Of a stretch of 64,000 nucleotides of DNA, positions 27,477 to 35,756 are shown one piece after another. Numbering within the stretch: position 1 is the first letter of the stretch; every line of letters begins with the position of its first letter. The DNA comes from CAYRGS01 sp964423875 (lineage in GTDB: Bacteria; UBA8248; JACPRG01; G963555815), in NCBI GenBank assembly GCA_964423875.1, contig CAYRGS010000004.1, positions 14,135 to 78,134 of the forward strand, in the 5' to 3' direction. Position numbers and translations under genes: made by a program. The notes under the pieces were generated by a model. That model was not told the origin of the DNA, did not search any database, and worked only from the letters and a program-made list of their open reading frames with translations.

Positions 27477-29669
27477 TTGAGTCGGGGTCATATCCTGATC
27501 GTAGACGACGAAGAGAGCATCCGGTCGTCCCTGGAGGGGATCCTCAAAGACGAGGGGTACACCATCTCTCAGGCGTCCGACGGGGACGAGGCTCTGGTGC
27601 TTCTGGACCAGGTGGTCCCGGATGTGGTCCTTCTCGATGTCTGGCTTCCCGGGTTGAACGGCATCCAGGCCCTCCAGGCGGTGAGGAAGCAGCAGGCGGA
27701 CCTGGAGGTCATCATGATGTCCGGTCATGCCAACATCGAAACCGCGGTCAAGGCGACAAAGCTCGGGGCGTTTGACTTCATTGAAAAACCCTTGTCTCTG
27801 GACCAGGTGGTTCACACCGTCGAGCTGGCCTTGCGCCAGCATCGGCTGTTCCGGGAAAATTCGGGGATTCGGAGCCGCCTGGATCAGTCCTCGGAGTTGA
27901 TCGGCCGAAGCCGGGCTTTGTTCAAGCTTTGGCAGACGATAGAATCCTGCGCCTCCGGTGAAGGCGTCGTCTTGATTTATGGGGAAACCGGGACTGGAAA
28001 GGAATTGGTCGCCCGGTTGATTCAGGAGCGCAGGTCGGGCGTCGGCCAACCCTTCCTGCGTGTGGACTGCGGCGACGGGACCTCCGATCCGCTGTCTCTC
28101 AAGCAGCGAACCTTCGGATTGGAAGGGCCTTCCGGCGAGGTCCAGGCCGGGGCGCTGGAAGCGGCCGGGAAGGGGACGGTCTATCTTCATGGGGCGGAGA
28201 GGATGAATTCGGAGGTCGCCGTCTTGTTGGCCAAGGCGCTCGAATGCGGCGAATTCCGCCGCGAGGGCGGACTTCGTCCGCTTCCCATGAAGGCCGGGGT
28301 CATATTGTCCACAACCGCCGATCTTCAAATAACGCCGATCAAAGAATTATTCGATCGGGAAATCGGGGTCCTGATCTCCCACGAGCCCGTCCGCGTCCCG
28401 TCTCTGCGCGAGCGCTGGGAGGACATCCCCAGCCTCTGTGAGCACTTTCTATCGCAATATTGCAGCCATCACGGCCTGCGACGTCCGGTCATCGCCGAAG
28501 AGGCGATGGAAGCCATGGAGAAGCACTCTTGGCCGGACAACATCAAAGGGCTCATGAACACCATCGAATGGCTTATCGCCCAAGAGACCGGAGAGGTTGT
28601 TGAAGTGGACGACCTTCCCGGGGTGTTGTGGGGGATTGCGGAAAAAGAGACGGAAGACAGGCCGACGGTTCAGGTCGGGGAGCGGCGGAAATGGGGCAAG
28701 GGCGCCCTGCTCGAGCGTCTGAAGAAAAACAACGGAAACCTCCGCAAGACGGCTTCTGAATTGGGAATCTCCGAAGGCGACCTGCGCACCGGAATCGCCG
28801 ATGACCGCCCGGGGGCTTCTTCGGGGCGGGCGGGCGCCGGCGTGGCCCAGCGGACCCTGGGAAAAAGCGTGTTGTTGAGTGGCCAGGGGCTCCATTCAGG
28901 ACTGAAAACCGGCCTGATCCTCTCCCCCCTTCCGCCCGACAGCGGGATCCGGTTCGGAAGCATCACAACCGAGGAGACCGTTCCGGCCCATCTGGACAAC
29001 GTGGTCTCCACGGACTTCGCCACCACCCTTCAGCGGGGAAACGTCAAGGTCCGGACCATCGAGCATCTCATGTCCACCCTGCACGCGTACGGTGTCCACA
29101 ATCTCTTGATCAAGGTCGAGAACGAGATCCCCATCATGGACGGATCGGCGCTGGAATTCTGCCGGCTCATCGACGAGGCGGGCGTTATCGAGCAGGAGGC
29201 GTCCCTCGAGCCGTTGAAGATTCGATCGGCCGTTGAAGTGGTTTCGGAACGCCCCGGACAGGAGCCCGCGGTATTGAAGATTGAGCCCCACGCGGAATTC
29301 AAAATCGAATTCCAATTCCTCCTGCCCAAGCCCATCGGGATGCAGAAGTTCTCCTACACCTTGGACGGACCCGAGTCCTTCCGGGACGCCATCGCTCCGG
29401 CCCGGACGTTCGGCGAGATCAGAGAGGCCGAGCAGCAGGGCAAACGCGGGCTGATCGGGGGCGGAAGACTGGACAATGTGATCCTCCTGGACGCGGGAAG
29501 GGTGATCAACACGGAGCTCCGCTTTCCCGACGAGTTTGTTCGGCACAAAGTCCTCGATGTTATCGGCGATCTCTACCTCCTAGGCCGGCCCCTGAGGGGG
29601 AAGGTGACCGCCCGGATGAGCGGTCACACCGAAAACATCGAACTTCTCCGCAAGATTCAGACCGCGTGA
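27477..29669 (+). CDS. lpxC: Response regulator (REC-AAA-HTH) fused to LpxC deacetylase
   Basis: A 730-residue fusion. Residues 5-120 are a complete receiver with acidic D10/D11, phospho-acceptor D54 (VLLDVWLP), S82 and K104. Residues 140-385 are an NtrC/NtrX-type AAA+ domain with Walker A GETGTGKE (169-176), but the sigma54 loop GAFTGA is absent and Walker B reads TVYLHGAERM. Residues 408-440 resemble a Fis-type helix-turn-helix. Residues 456-728 are full LpxC, which removes acetate from UDP-acyl-GlcNAc in the committed step of lipid A synthesis. E529, the zinc ligands H530, H690 and D694, and H717 are all present. TTG 27477 has GAGGGAAG 6 bp upstream. The downstream purM overlaps by 4 bp. 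Confidence 0.92.
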   Translation: MSRGHILIVDDEESIRSSLEGILKDEGYTISQASDGDEALVLLDQVVPDVVLLDVWLPGLNGIQALQAVRKQQADLEVIMMSGHANIETAVKATKLGAFDFIEKPLSLDQVVHTVELALRQHRLFRENSGIRSRLDQSSELIGRSRALFKLWQTIESCASGEGVVLIYGETGTGKELVARLIQERRSGVGQPFLRVDCGDGTSDPLSLKQRTFGLEGPSGEVQAGALEAAGKGTVYLHGAERMNSEVAVLLAKALECGEFRREGGLRPLPMKAGVILSTTADLQITPIKELFDREIGVLISHEPVRVPSLRERWEDIPSLCEHFLSQYCSHHGLRRPVIAEEAMEAMEKHSWPDNIKGLMNTIEWLIAQETGEVVEVDDLPGVLWGIAEKETEDRPTVQVGERRKWGKGALLERLKKNNGNLRKTASELGISEGDLRTGIADDRPGASSGRAGAGVAQRTLGKSVLLSGQGLHSGLKTGLILSPLPPDSGIRFGSITTEETVPAHLDNVVSTDFATTLQRGNVKVRTIEHLMSTLHAYGVHNLLIKVENEIPIMDGSALEFCRLIDEAGVIEQEASLEPLKIRSAVEVVSERPGQEPAVLKIEPHAEFKIEFQFLLPKPIGMQKFSYTLDGPESFRDAIAPARTFGEIREAEQQGKRGLIGGGRLDNVILLDAGRVINTELRFPDEFVRHKVLDVIGDLYLLGRPLRGKVTARMSGHTENIELLRKIQTA

Positions 29670-30742
29670 CCCGACCCGGAAATCCGTATCGGCCCGAATC
29701 CGGCCTGACCTACCGTTGGGCGGGCGTCGATATCGAGGCCGCCGACGCGTGGGTTCCGCGTTTGCGGGAGCTGGCCGAATTCAGCCGCCGCCCGGAGGTG
29801 GAGGGAGCGATCGGAGGGTTTGGCGGCGGATTTCGGATCCCGCCGGGGTACCGGGAGCCTGTCCTCATCGCCGGCATGGACGGCGTGGGAACAAAGCTCG
29901 ACCTCCTGATCCGCACGGGGGGACACGCCGCCGCGGGGCGGGATTTGGTCGCCATGTGTGTGAACGACGTCCTGGCACACGGGGCCGAACCCCTTTTTTT
30001 CCTCGATTACATCGCGACCGGAAGGTTGGACCCCGGCGTGGCGGCCGAAGTGGTGACCGGCGTCTCCGAGGCCTGCGTGGAATGCGGCTGTGCGCTTCTG
30101 GGCGGAGAGACGGCCGAGATGCCGGGCTTTTACCTCGGAGCGCGATACGACCTGGCCGGCTGCGCCGTCGGCATCGTGGAACGGGATCAGGTCATCGACG
30201 GGACAAAGATCCGGCCGGGTGACGTCCTGTTGGGACTCGCTTCGAGTGGTCCCCACAGCAATGGTTTCTCCTTAATCCGGCGCATCCTAGATGAGAAAGC
30301 CTTGTCGCTGGACGCCCCGCTTCCCGGCCTGGGGGGAGGGGGGGGGCGAACCTTGGCGGAGGCCTTGCTGGCCCCGACGCGGCTTTACGTCCGGCCCGTC
30401 CTGGACGCCCTTCGGGAAATTCCCGTTGCGGGCATTGCCCACATCACGGGGGGGGGGATTGCCGGAAACCTGGCGCGCGTCCTGCCGGAGAACTGTCGGG
30501 CCGTCGTCAGAAACGGCGATTGGCCCGTGCCGTCCATTTTCGGCTACCTCCAATCGGCCGGCGACATCGACGCCCGGGAGATGGAGACCGTGTTCAACCT
30601 GGGGATCGGTCTCATCGTTGTGGTTTCCGACTCCGACGGGGAGCGGATGATGAAAAAGCTGCGCCAATCCGGTGAGGAAGTCTACGCGATTGGACGCATC
30701 GAGGAAGGGCGCGCGACCGGGAAGCGCGTGGTTCTGGAATAG
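29666..30742 (+). CDS. purM: Phosphoribosylformylglycinamidine cyclo-ligase (AIR synthetase)
   Basis: Closes the imidazole ring in purine synthesis, FGAM + ATP to AIR. The order of conserved blocks is normal: TYRWAGVDIEAAD, IAGMDGVGTKLDLL, AMCVNDVLAHGAEPLFFLDY, GGETAEMPGFY, ASSGPHSNGFSLIR and ITGGGIAGNL. Length is 358 residues. The GTG start overlaps the LpxC stop by 4 bp. Two homopolymers lie within it: 9 G at 30338-30346 and 10 G at 30448-30457, the latter encoding part of the conserved Gly-rich loop. Followed by purN. Confidence 0.95.
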   Translation: MTRPGNPYRPESGLTYRWAGVDIEAADAWVPRLRELAEFSRRPEVEGAIGGFGGGFRIPPGYREPVLIAGMDGVGTKLDLLIRTGGHAAAGRDLVAMCVNDVLAHGAEPLFFLDYIATGRLDPGVAAEVVTGVSEACVECGCALLGGETAEMPGFYLGARYDLAGCAVGIVERDQVIDGTKIRPGDVLLGLASSGPHSNGFSLIRRILDEKALSLDAPLPGLGGGGGRTLAEALLAPTRLYVRPVLDALREIPVAGIAHITGGGIAGNLARVLPENCRAVVRNGDWPVPSIFGYLQSAGDIDAREMETVFNLGIGLIVVVSDSDGERMMKKLRQSGEEVYAIGRIEEGRATGKRVVLE

Positions 30743-30755
30743 GGGGGGGGAGGAG

Positions 30756-31349
30756 ATGCGGATCGCGGTATTCGCCTCCGGCCGCGGCTCCAACCTGCGG
30801 GCTCTGATGGAAGCGGCCGGCACGGGCTACCTGAAAGCCGAGATCGCGGTTGTTTTGAGCGACGTCCAGAGCGCCCGGGCGCTGGAGCGGGCGTCTCAGC
30901 AGGGCCTGGCTGCCCGGTTTCTGGAGCCCGAGGCGTTCGAAGTCGCGGCCTTGGAGATTTTGAGAAACGCGGCCGCGGACCTGATATGTCTGGCCGGCTT
31001 CATGTGCATTTTGAGCGGCGATTTCATCCAACAGTGCGGCGTCCCGATCCTGAACGTTCACCCATCGCTTCTGCCCGCCTTCCCCGGCCTGCGCCCCCAG
31101 CGGCAGGCGCTGGAGCATGGGGCGCGCGTTTCAGGAGCCACGGTCCATCTGGTGGACGAGCGGGTCGACCACGGTCCCGTCATCGCGCAGACGCCGGTTC
31201 CCGTATTTCAGGATGATGACGAAGAGAGTCTCTCGGAACGGATCCTTCGGCAAGAGCACCGCATCTATCCGATGGCCGTGCGGTGGTTCGCCGAAGGCCG
31301 TGTCTTGGTCGAAGGACGGCGCGTGCGGATAGTGGGCGCTCCCGCGTAA
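30756..31349 (+). CDS. purN: Phosphoribosylglycinamide formyltransferase
   Basis: Transfers a formyl group from 10-formyl-tetrahydrofolate to GAR in purine synthesis. The N-terminus RIAVFASGRGSNLRAL binds phosphate. The catalytic Asn-His pair is in NVHPSLLPAFPG, and the Asp in VDERVDHGPVI. Length is 197 residues. ATG 30756 has AGGAG immediately upstream, after a 9-G run that includes the last base of the purM stop. A perfect 9-bp hairpin overlaps the stop codon. Confidence 0.95.
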   Translation: MRIAVFASGRGSNLRALMEAAGTGYLKAEIAVVLSDVQSARALERASQQGLAARFLEPEAFEVAALEILRNAAADLICLAGFMCILSGDFIQQCGVPILNVHPSLLPAFPGLRPQRQALEHGARVSGATVHLVDERVDHGPVIAQTPVPVFQDDDEESLSERILRQEHRIYPMAVRWFAEGRVLVEGRRVRIVGAPA

Positions 31350-31366
31350 AGATCGCCTCTTTACGC
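31344..31366 (+). terminator. Hairpin at the purN 3' end
   Basis: GCGTAAAGA (31344-31352) and TCTTTACGC (31358-31366) form a perfect 9-bp stem with a 5-base loop, overlapping the purN stop codon. There is no U-tract, so it may stabilise the 3' end or assist termination rather than act as a standard intrinsic terminator. Confidence 0.45.
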
Positions 31367-31527
31367 CGTATTGCGGACCGAGATGCAGGAGTGTCTCAGC
31401 GCATGAATCGGAGACGACCCGCGCGAGCGGCGGCCCGGCGGCTAGTCTGAGCTTCTCACCAACCATTCGTCGTAAGAGGTTGCGAGGGGGCGATGTCCTC
31501 TAGCGGGTTCACGCATTCACGAAAGCA

Positions 31528-31632
31528 GTGTAGCGCGGGTCGGTTGACCCTCAGCCTTCGCTGGTTTTCGATTGAGCACGGCGATTGGGCGGAGGCTGAA
31601 GCTTAGGGTTTGCGACCCTCTCCGCGCTACAC
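31528..31632. repeat. Long imperfect palindrome
   Basis: The ends GTGTAGCGCGG (31528-31538) and CCGCGCTACAC (31622-31632) are a perfect 11-bp inverted repeat. Inside, TCAGCCT (31551-31557) pairs with AGGCTGA (31593-31599). There is no open frame. It looks like a small mobile palindromic repeat (REP or MITE type). Confidence 0.5.
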
Positions 31633-31778
31633 GGCATAGAGAGGTTTCTCATCACCAGGGCCGCGTTCGGCGCCGCGACATAAGCGGTTGTGAGAAATCC
31701 GGGCTATTGAGGATGGCATAAATAATGTCCCATACGTGGCGGGTCAGCGAAAGGTTCGGGGGATCACCCGATATTTCT

Positions 31779-31851
31779 GGGGCGGGTACGGGCCCCGCCC
31801 CTACACGCGATCCTGCAATGGACCTGTAAGGGCCGGGCTCTGTACCGGCCC
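31779..31851. repeat. Pair of inverted short palindromes (REP/BIME-like)
   Basis: Two hairpins, GGGGCGGG...CCCGCCCC (31779-31801) and GGGCCGG...CCGGCCC (31830-31851), lie in opposite orientation. Read in the same direction the two units match at roughly 22 of 27 positions and both end in (C/T)TACA. The layout resembles the pair inside the element at 5658-5833. The rest of the 600-bp gap after purN shows nothing recognisable. Confidence 0.5.
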
Positions 31852-31946
31852 ATTCACGCGAGACGCAAATAGGCCATTAATAATACAGGACTCAATAACC
31901 GGAAGTTTGTATTGAGGTCTATCTTGGGACCACTTCAGGACGAGAC

Positions 31947-32881
31947 TCAGTAAGCCATACGCCGCGGATCCGGCGTGGTGAAATAGAGCCCCGTCTCCTT
32001 GTCGATGTAAATCGGCGGGAGCTCTCTCGTTCTTTCAAAATGCCGGTAAACAGATTCGAGGCTTTGCCAGAACGCGGCGAGATCCTTGCGTTATTTCTCC
32101 AGGCCCCGGCGGACCGGCCGGTTGGCCGGGTCGCTGAACCGGAAGGGAAGGATGTGGACCTGAGTCCCTCCACCCTGCGGGCGTCGGTCAGGACAAAGAC
32201 CTCTTCGATGTTTCGGTCGCCGATGGGGATGAACCCGATGGTGACCTTTTTCCCGTGAATGAAGATTTCGTTGTCGAGCGGATTGACCCGTCCATCGCCC
32301 CAAAGGGCGGGAATCCCTTTGATCAGAGACCGGTCTATTCGCCCTTTGTATCTCCGCCACCAGCCAAGCGCCGCCCGCTCCCCCTTTCGGGTGATTGTCC
32401 CCAGGCGTCTGCCGAGAATCGCGTCGGACGGATTGGGGTAGCTGATGGCCAACGAAAGGTAATAGCTGCTCCAGGGGTTGTGATAGAGGATCTTGTAGAC
32501 GCCCTCGGGAACCCGGCCGTCCCCCATCCTCCTCTTCGGCCCGGTGTCTTGGGACGCCTGATTTGGCCCTCGCCTGTAATTCAGGGGGATGTTGAAGGCC
32601 CGATAGGTCTTCACACGGGTGAAGGGGCACGAGGAGCCGTTTCTCGCCCAGAGCTCGAGAGACTCTTCCAGTTTGAAGACGCGAAGAAAAACATCGCCGG
32701 GCGGGTAGGTCAAACCCCAGCTCTCGAACAGTAGTCGCAGGTGCGCCCGGATTCGCCTTTCCGTCCTGCTCACCGCGCTGAGGATCCGGGGGGTCTCCTG
32801 GGCCTCCGCGGTGGGATCGAGATTGAACAAAGGGGTCCCCAGGACGATAACGATGGCGGCATGAGGGCGCATGAATTTCAT
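31947..32881 (-). pseudogene. Broken YafK-like L,D-transpeptidase
   Basis: Remnant of a secreted YkuD-fold L,D-transpeptidase of the YafK type. A signal peptide follows the ATG at 32881, then LELWARNGSSCPF, MGDGRVPEGVYKILYHNPWSSYYL, LAISYPNPSDA and EIFIHGKK. Where the catalytic Cys of the (S/T)xGC motif should be, the sequence reads TIGFIPIGD, so the nucleophile is replaced by Phe. Near 32165-32180 the homologous reading shifts frame (VHILPFRFSD), then meets a TAA at 32091-32093 before LAAFWQSLESVYRHFE and the end at 31947. With one frameshift, one nonsense codon and a lost nucleophile it is very unlikely to be an active enzyme. Confidence 0.75.
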
Positions 32882-33196
32882 CTGAAGAGGATATCCCTAT
32901 CTTTGAAGCGGACGACGGCGGAGGTTCGAGCCGACCGCGGTCAGAAAATGCGCGTGTTCTCCCGACGCGGCGGGTAATAAGTGCTGACAAACTTATTGTA
33001 AGACGGAACGCGGGTCGGGGCCATTGAAATCCGAAACGCGAACGGACCCTCAGGTAAATTTTTTTAGAACCCGAGGGGAGGATGGCGCGGTCCGGATTTG
33101 CGGTTTAAATAGCGATTGGCTGTCGGTCGATTCCGTCAAACTCGCTTTGTCGGCAGTTGGAAAGATGGATTCCAGACTGATCTCGGGGAGATTCGG

Positions 33197-33895
33197 ATGT
33201 TACTTCCTCTTAAAGATGACAATCCGACCCGGATCGCTCCTTACGTCACGTATGTCCTCATCGGGTTGAACTTCCTCGGCTTTTTTATGGAGCTTCAGGC
33301 CCCCAACGCTTTGACGCAAAGGAAGCTGGTTTTGGCGATGGGAGCCATTCCCGCTCGGTTTCTCCACGATGTCGTGTTTCTGGATTATTTTCTTCCCGTC
33401 TGGCTGACGCTTTTCACCTCCCTGTTTCTCCACGCGGGCTGGCTCCACCTCGGCTCGAACATGCTCTACCTGTGGATATTCGGGAACAACGTGGAGGAAT
33501 ACCTGGGGCATGGGAGGTTCGTCATCTTCTATCTCCTGTCCGGGGCGGCGGCGACCTGGGGCCACATTCTAGTGAATCCATCCTCCGTGACGCCCCTGAT
33601 AGGTGCCAGCGGGGCCATCGCGGGCGTGTTGGGCGCTTACATCCTGCTCTATCCCCGACACCAAGTGCGGTGCCTGTTGTTCATATTCATTATTGTCCAG
33701 GTCATCAAGCTTCCCGCGGCGTGGGTCTTGGGGTTCTGGTTTGTGATTCAACTGTTTCAGGGTACGATGTCATTGGGAGCGGCGACCTCCGACGGCGTCG
33801 CCTGGTTTGCCCACATCGGCGGCTTCGGCGCCGGTCTGCTGCTGATTCAGATGGCGAGGAAGTTCGGTTGGAACGAATACAGAAACTGGTCGTAA
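33197..33895 (+). CDS. Rhomboid family intramembrane serine protease
   Basis: A six- or seven-helix membrane protease of 232 residues that cleaves substrates within the bilayer. The catalytic Ser lies in IGASGAIAGVLGAY (about residue 138) and the His in FAHIGGFGAG (about 205). HAGWLHLGSNMLYLWIFG is the conserved oxyanion/L1 region. ATG 33197 has GGGGAG 6 bp upstream. The 315 bp before it (32882-33196), divergent from the pseudogene, hold no other recognisable feature. The 3' end overlaps lolA by 28 bp. Confidence 0.92.
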   Translation: MLLPLKDDNPTRIAPYVTYVLIGLNFLGFFMELQAPNALTQRKLVLAMGAIPARFLHDVVFLDYFLPVWLTLFTSLFLHAGWLHLGSNMLYLWIFGNNVEEYLGHGRFVIFYLLSGAAATWGHILVNPSSVTPLIGASGAIAGVLGAYILLYPRHQVRCLLFIFIIVQVIKLPAAWVLGFWFVIQLFQGTMSLGAATSDGVAWFAHIGGFGAGLLLIQMARKFGWNEYRNWS

Positions 33896-34575
33896 CGCTG
33901 GGGGCCGCGGGGCTGCTCATCGTCGTCCCGGTGGCCTCCGCTCGGGCTCAAGGCCGGATGCTGGACGCCGTCGTCGACGGCGTCCAGGACCGCTATCAGA
34001 AGACCCACTTCTTCCAGGCCCGGTTTCAGCAAACGTCCACCTTGGCCTCACTGGAGGAGAAACAGGAATCCCGCGGCCGGGTCTTTATCCGCAAGCCGGG
34101 AATGATGAGATGGGTCTATGAATCTCCTGAGAAGCAGCTCCTCGTGAGCGACGGGCTGAATTACTGGGTCTACACGCCGCGGCAAAAACAGGTCATCATG
34201 ACCCGGTTCGGCGACACGTTTCGCTCGAAGACGCCACTCGCCTTTCTGACCGGCAATGGAAAGATTCGCGATGAGTTCAACATCCGATTCGCAAAGAAAC
34301 CGCCGAAGGCCGGGGACGGACCGTCCGCCGATCACAGTCTGGTTCTCACGCCCAAGGCGGCGCATCCCGGTTTGAAGGAGATCCTGCTGGAGGTTCGCAG
34401 GGAGGATTTTTTGATTGTCCGCAGCGCCCTGATCGACCCGTTCGGAAATGTCACGGATATCCGCTTCGAAGAGATCCGCGTGGATAAGATCCCTCCCTTG
34501 GAGCTATTCACCTTTCAGATTCCCCCGGGCGTCGAGGTCGTCAGACCGCCCCGCCTGCCGGAGAATTCCCAATGA
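33868..34575 (+). CDS. lolA: Outer-membrane lipoprotein carrier protein LolA
   Basis: Periplasmic chaperone that shuttles lipoproteins from LolCDE to the outer membrane. A signal peptide (LVVTLGAAGLLIVVPVASARA) precedes a mature domain with FFQARFQQTSTL, GRVFIRKPGMMRWVYESPEKQLLVSD and LNYWVYTPRQKQV, the half-barrel signature. The C-terminus has IDPFGNVTDIRFEEI. Length is 235 residues. TTG 33868 has AGGA 7 bp upstream and overlaps the rhomboid gene. The rhomboid-lolA-rseP order groups envelope functions. Confidence 0.85.
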   Translation: MERIQKLVVTLGAAGLLIVVPVASARAQGRMLDAVVDGVQDRYQKTHFFQARFQQTSTLASLEEKQESRGRVFIRKPGMMRWVYESPEKQLLVSDGLNYWVYTPRQKQVIMTRFGDTFRSKTPLAFLTGNGKIRDEFNIRFAKKPPKAGDGPSADHSLVLTPKAAHPGLKEILLEVRREDFLIVRSALIDPFGNVTDIRFEEIRVDKIPPLELFTFQIPPGVEVVRPPRLPENSQ

Positions 34576-34600
34576 TTGGACCTAATTTGAGGATTCGCCA

Positions 34601-35749
34601 TTGATCGCAACCATCGTTATTGCCATCTTGATTTTGGGCGTTCTGGTCTTGGTCCACGAGCTGGGTCATTTCCTGGCCGCCAAGCAGTTCGGCATCGGTG
34701 TCGAGAAATTCTCCCTGGGATTCGGCCGGAAGATCATCGGCATAAAGCGCGGCGAAACCGAGTACATGATTTCTCTCATTCCGTTGGGCGGGTACGTCAA
34801 GCTCATGGGTCAGGAGGTGAGCGACTTTCCCGGGAAGAAGCAGGATGGGGATGACGGCGGGGAGACCGACGATGGGGAGCTCCCCGAGCCGGAGGTTCCG
34901 CCCGAGAAGTCCTTTGCCCTTCGCCCCGTCTACCAGCGGTTGTGGGTGGTTCTCGCCGGTCCGATCTTCAACCTGATATTCGCCGTCCTGGTCTTCTGGG
35001 GGGTCACTCTCTCCGGGGCGTTTTTTCCGGTGCCGTCCTTCGGCAAGGTTACTTCCGGCAAGCCCGCGCACCTTGCGGGCGTGAAGCCCGGAGATGAGGT
35101 CATCGGCATCGATGGGGCGCCCATCAAGCGGTGGGACGAGCTCGTGAAGGCCGTGCGCGAGAGCGAAGGCAAGCCCTTGGACTTCAAGATTCGCCGGGGC
35201 GATCAGGAGCTGAATCTGACCATCCGCCCGGAGATGATGTCCGCTCGGGGCCTGACGGGAAAATCCATCAAGCGGAAAATGATCGGTGTCAGATTCGGGG
35301 GCGTCTTTCGGCTCGGCGCTTATCCCGAGGGAAAGTCTCCGGACCCCATCACAGCCTTGGGCCAGGCGCTAGGGCAGGTGTGGGGGACCATCGCCCAGAC
35401 CGGACAGGCCCTAGGCTTGATCGTGCGCGGCGCCGTGCCTGTGCGGGAGGCCGTCGGCGGCCCCATCATGATCGGGGAGCGAGCCGGCTGGCACTGCAAG
35501 ACAGGGGGGGTGAACTGCCTCTTTTTCGCCTCTTTTCTGAGCATCAACCTGGCGATCCTCAATCTTCTACCCATCCCCGTACTGGACGGGGGACACATTT
35601 TCTTCTACCTTATAGAGGGAGTCCGGCGGAAGCCGTTGAACCTGCGAACCCGAGAGGTCGCTCAGCAGGTCGGGTTCTTCTTTATCATCCTGCTGATGGT
35701 CTACGCCTTCTACAACGACATCATGCGCTTCATGGCGCCGACACCGTGA
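34601..35749 (+). CDS. rseP: Site-2 zinc metalloprotease RseP
   Basis: An inner-membrane site-2 protease that cuts anti-sigma factors or signal-peptide remnants. The zinc motif HELGH is at residues 19-23 in the first helix, and the second ligand region is LLPIPVLDGGH near the C-terminus. A single PDZ domain (GVKPGDEVIGIDG) sits between, versus two in E. coli. An acidic loop at about residues 76-100 is rich in Asp, Glu and Gly. Length is 382 residues. The TTG start has GAGGA 8 bp upstream. ispG starts 7 bp after it. Confidence 0.93.
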   Translation: MIATIVIAILILGVLVLVHELGHFLAAKQFGIGVEKFSLGFGRKIIGIKRGETEYMISLIPLGGYVKLMGQEVSDFPGKKQDGDDGGETDDGELPEPEVPPEKSFALRPVYQRLWVVLAGPIFNLIFAVLVFWGVTLSGAFFPVPSFGKVTSGKPAHLAGVKPGDEVIGIDGAPIKRWDELVKAVRESEGKPLDFKIRRGDQELNLTIRPEMMSARGLTGKSIKRKMIGVRFGGVFRLGAYPEGKSPDPITALGQALGQVWGTIAQTGQALGLIVRGAVPVREAVGGPIMIGERAGWHCKTGGVNCLFFASFLSINLAILNLLPIPVLDGGHIFFYLIEGVRRKPLNLRTREVAQQVGFFFIILLMVYAFYNDIMRFMAPTP

Positions 35750-35756
35750 GGACGAT

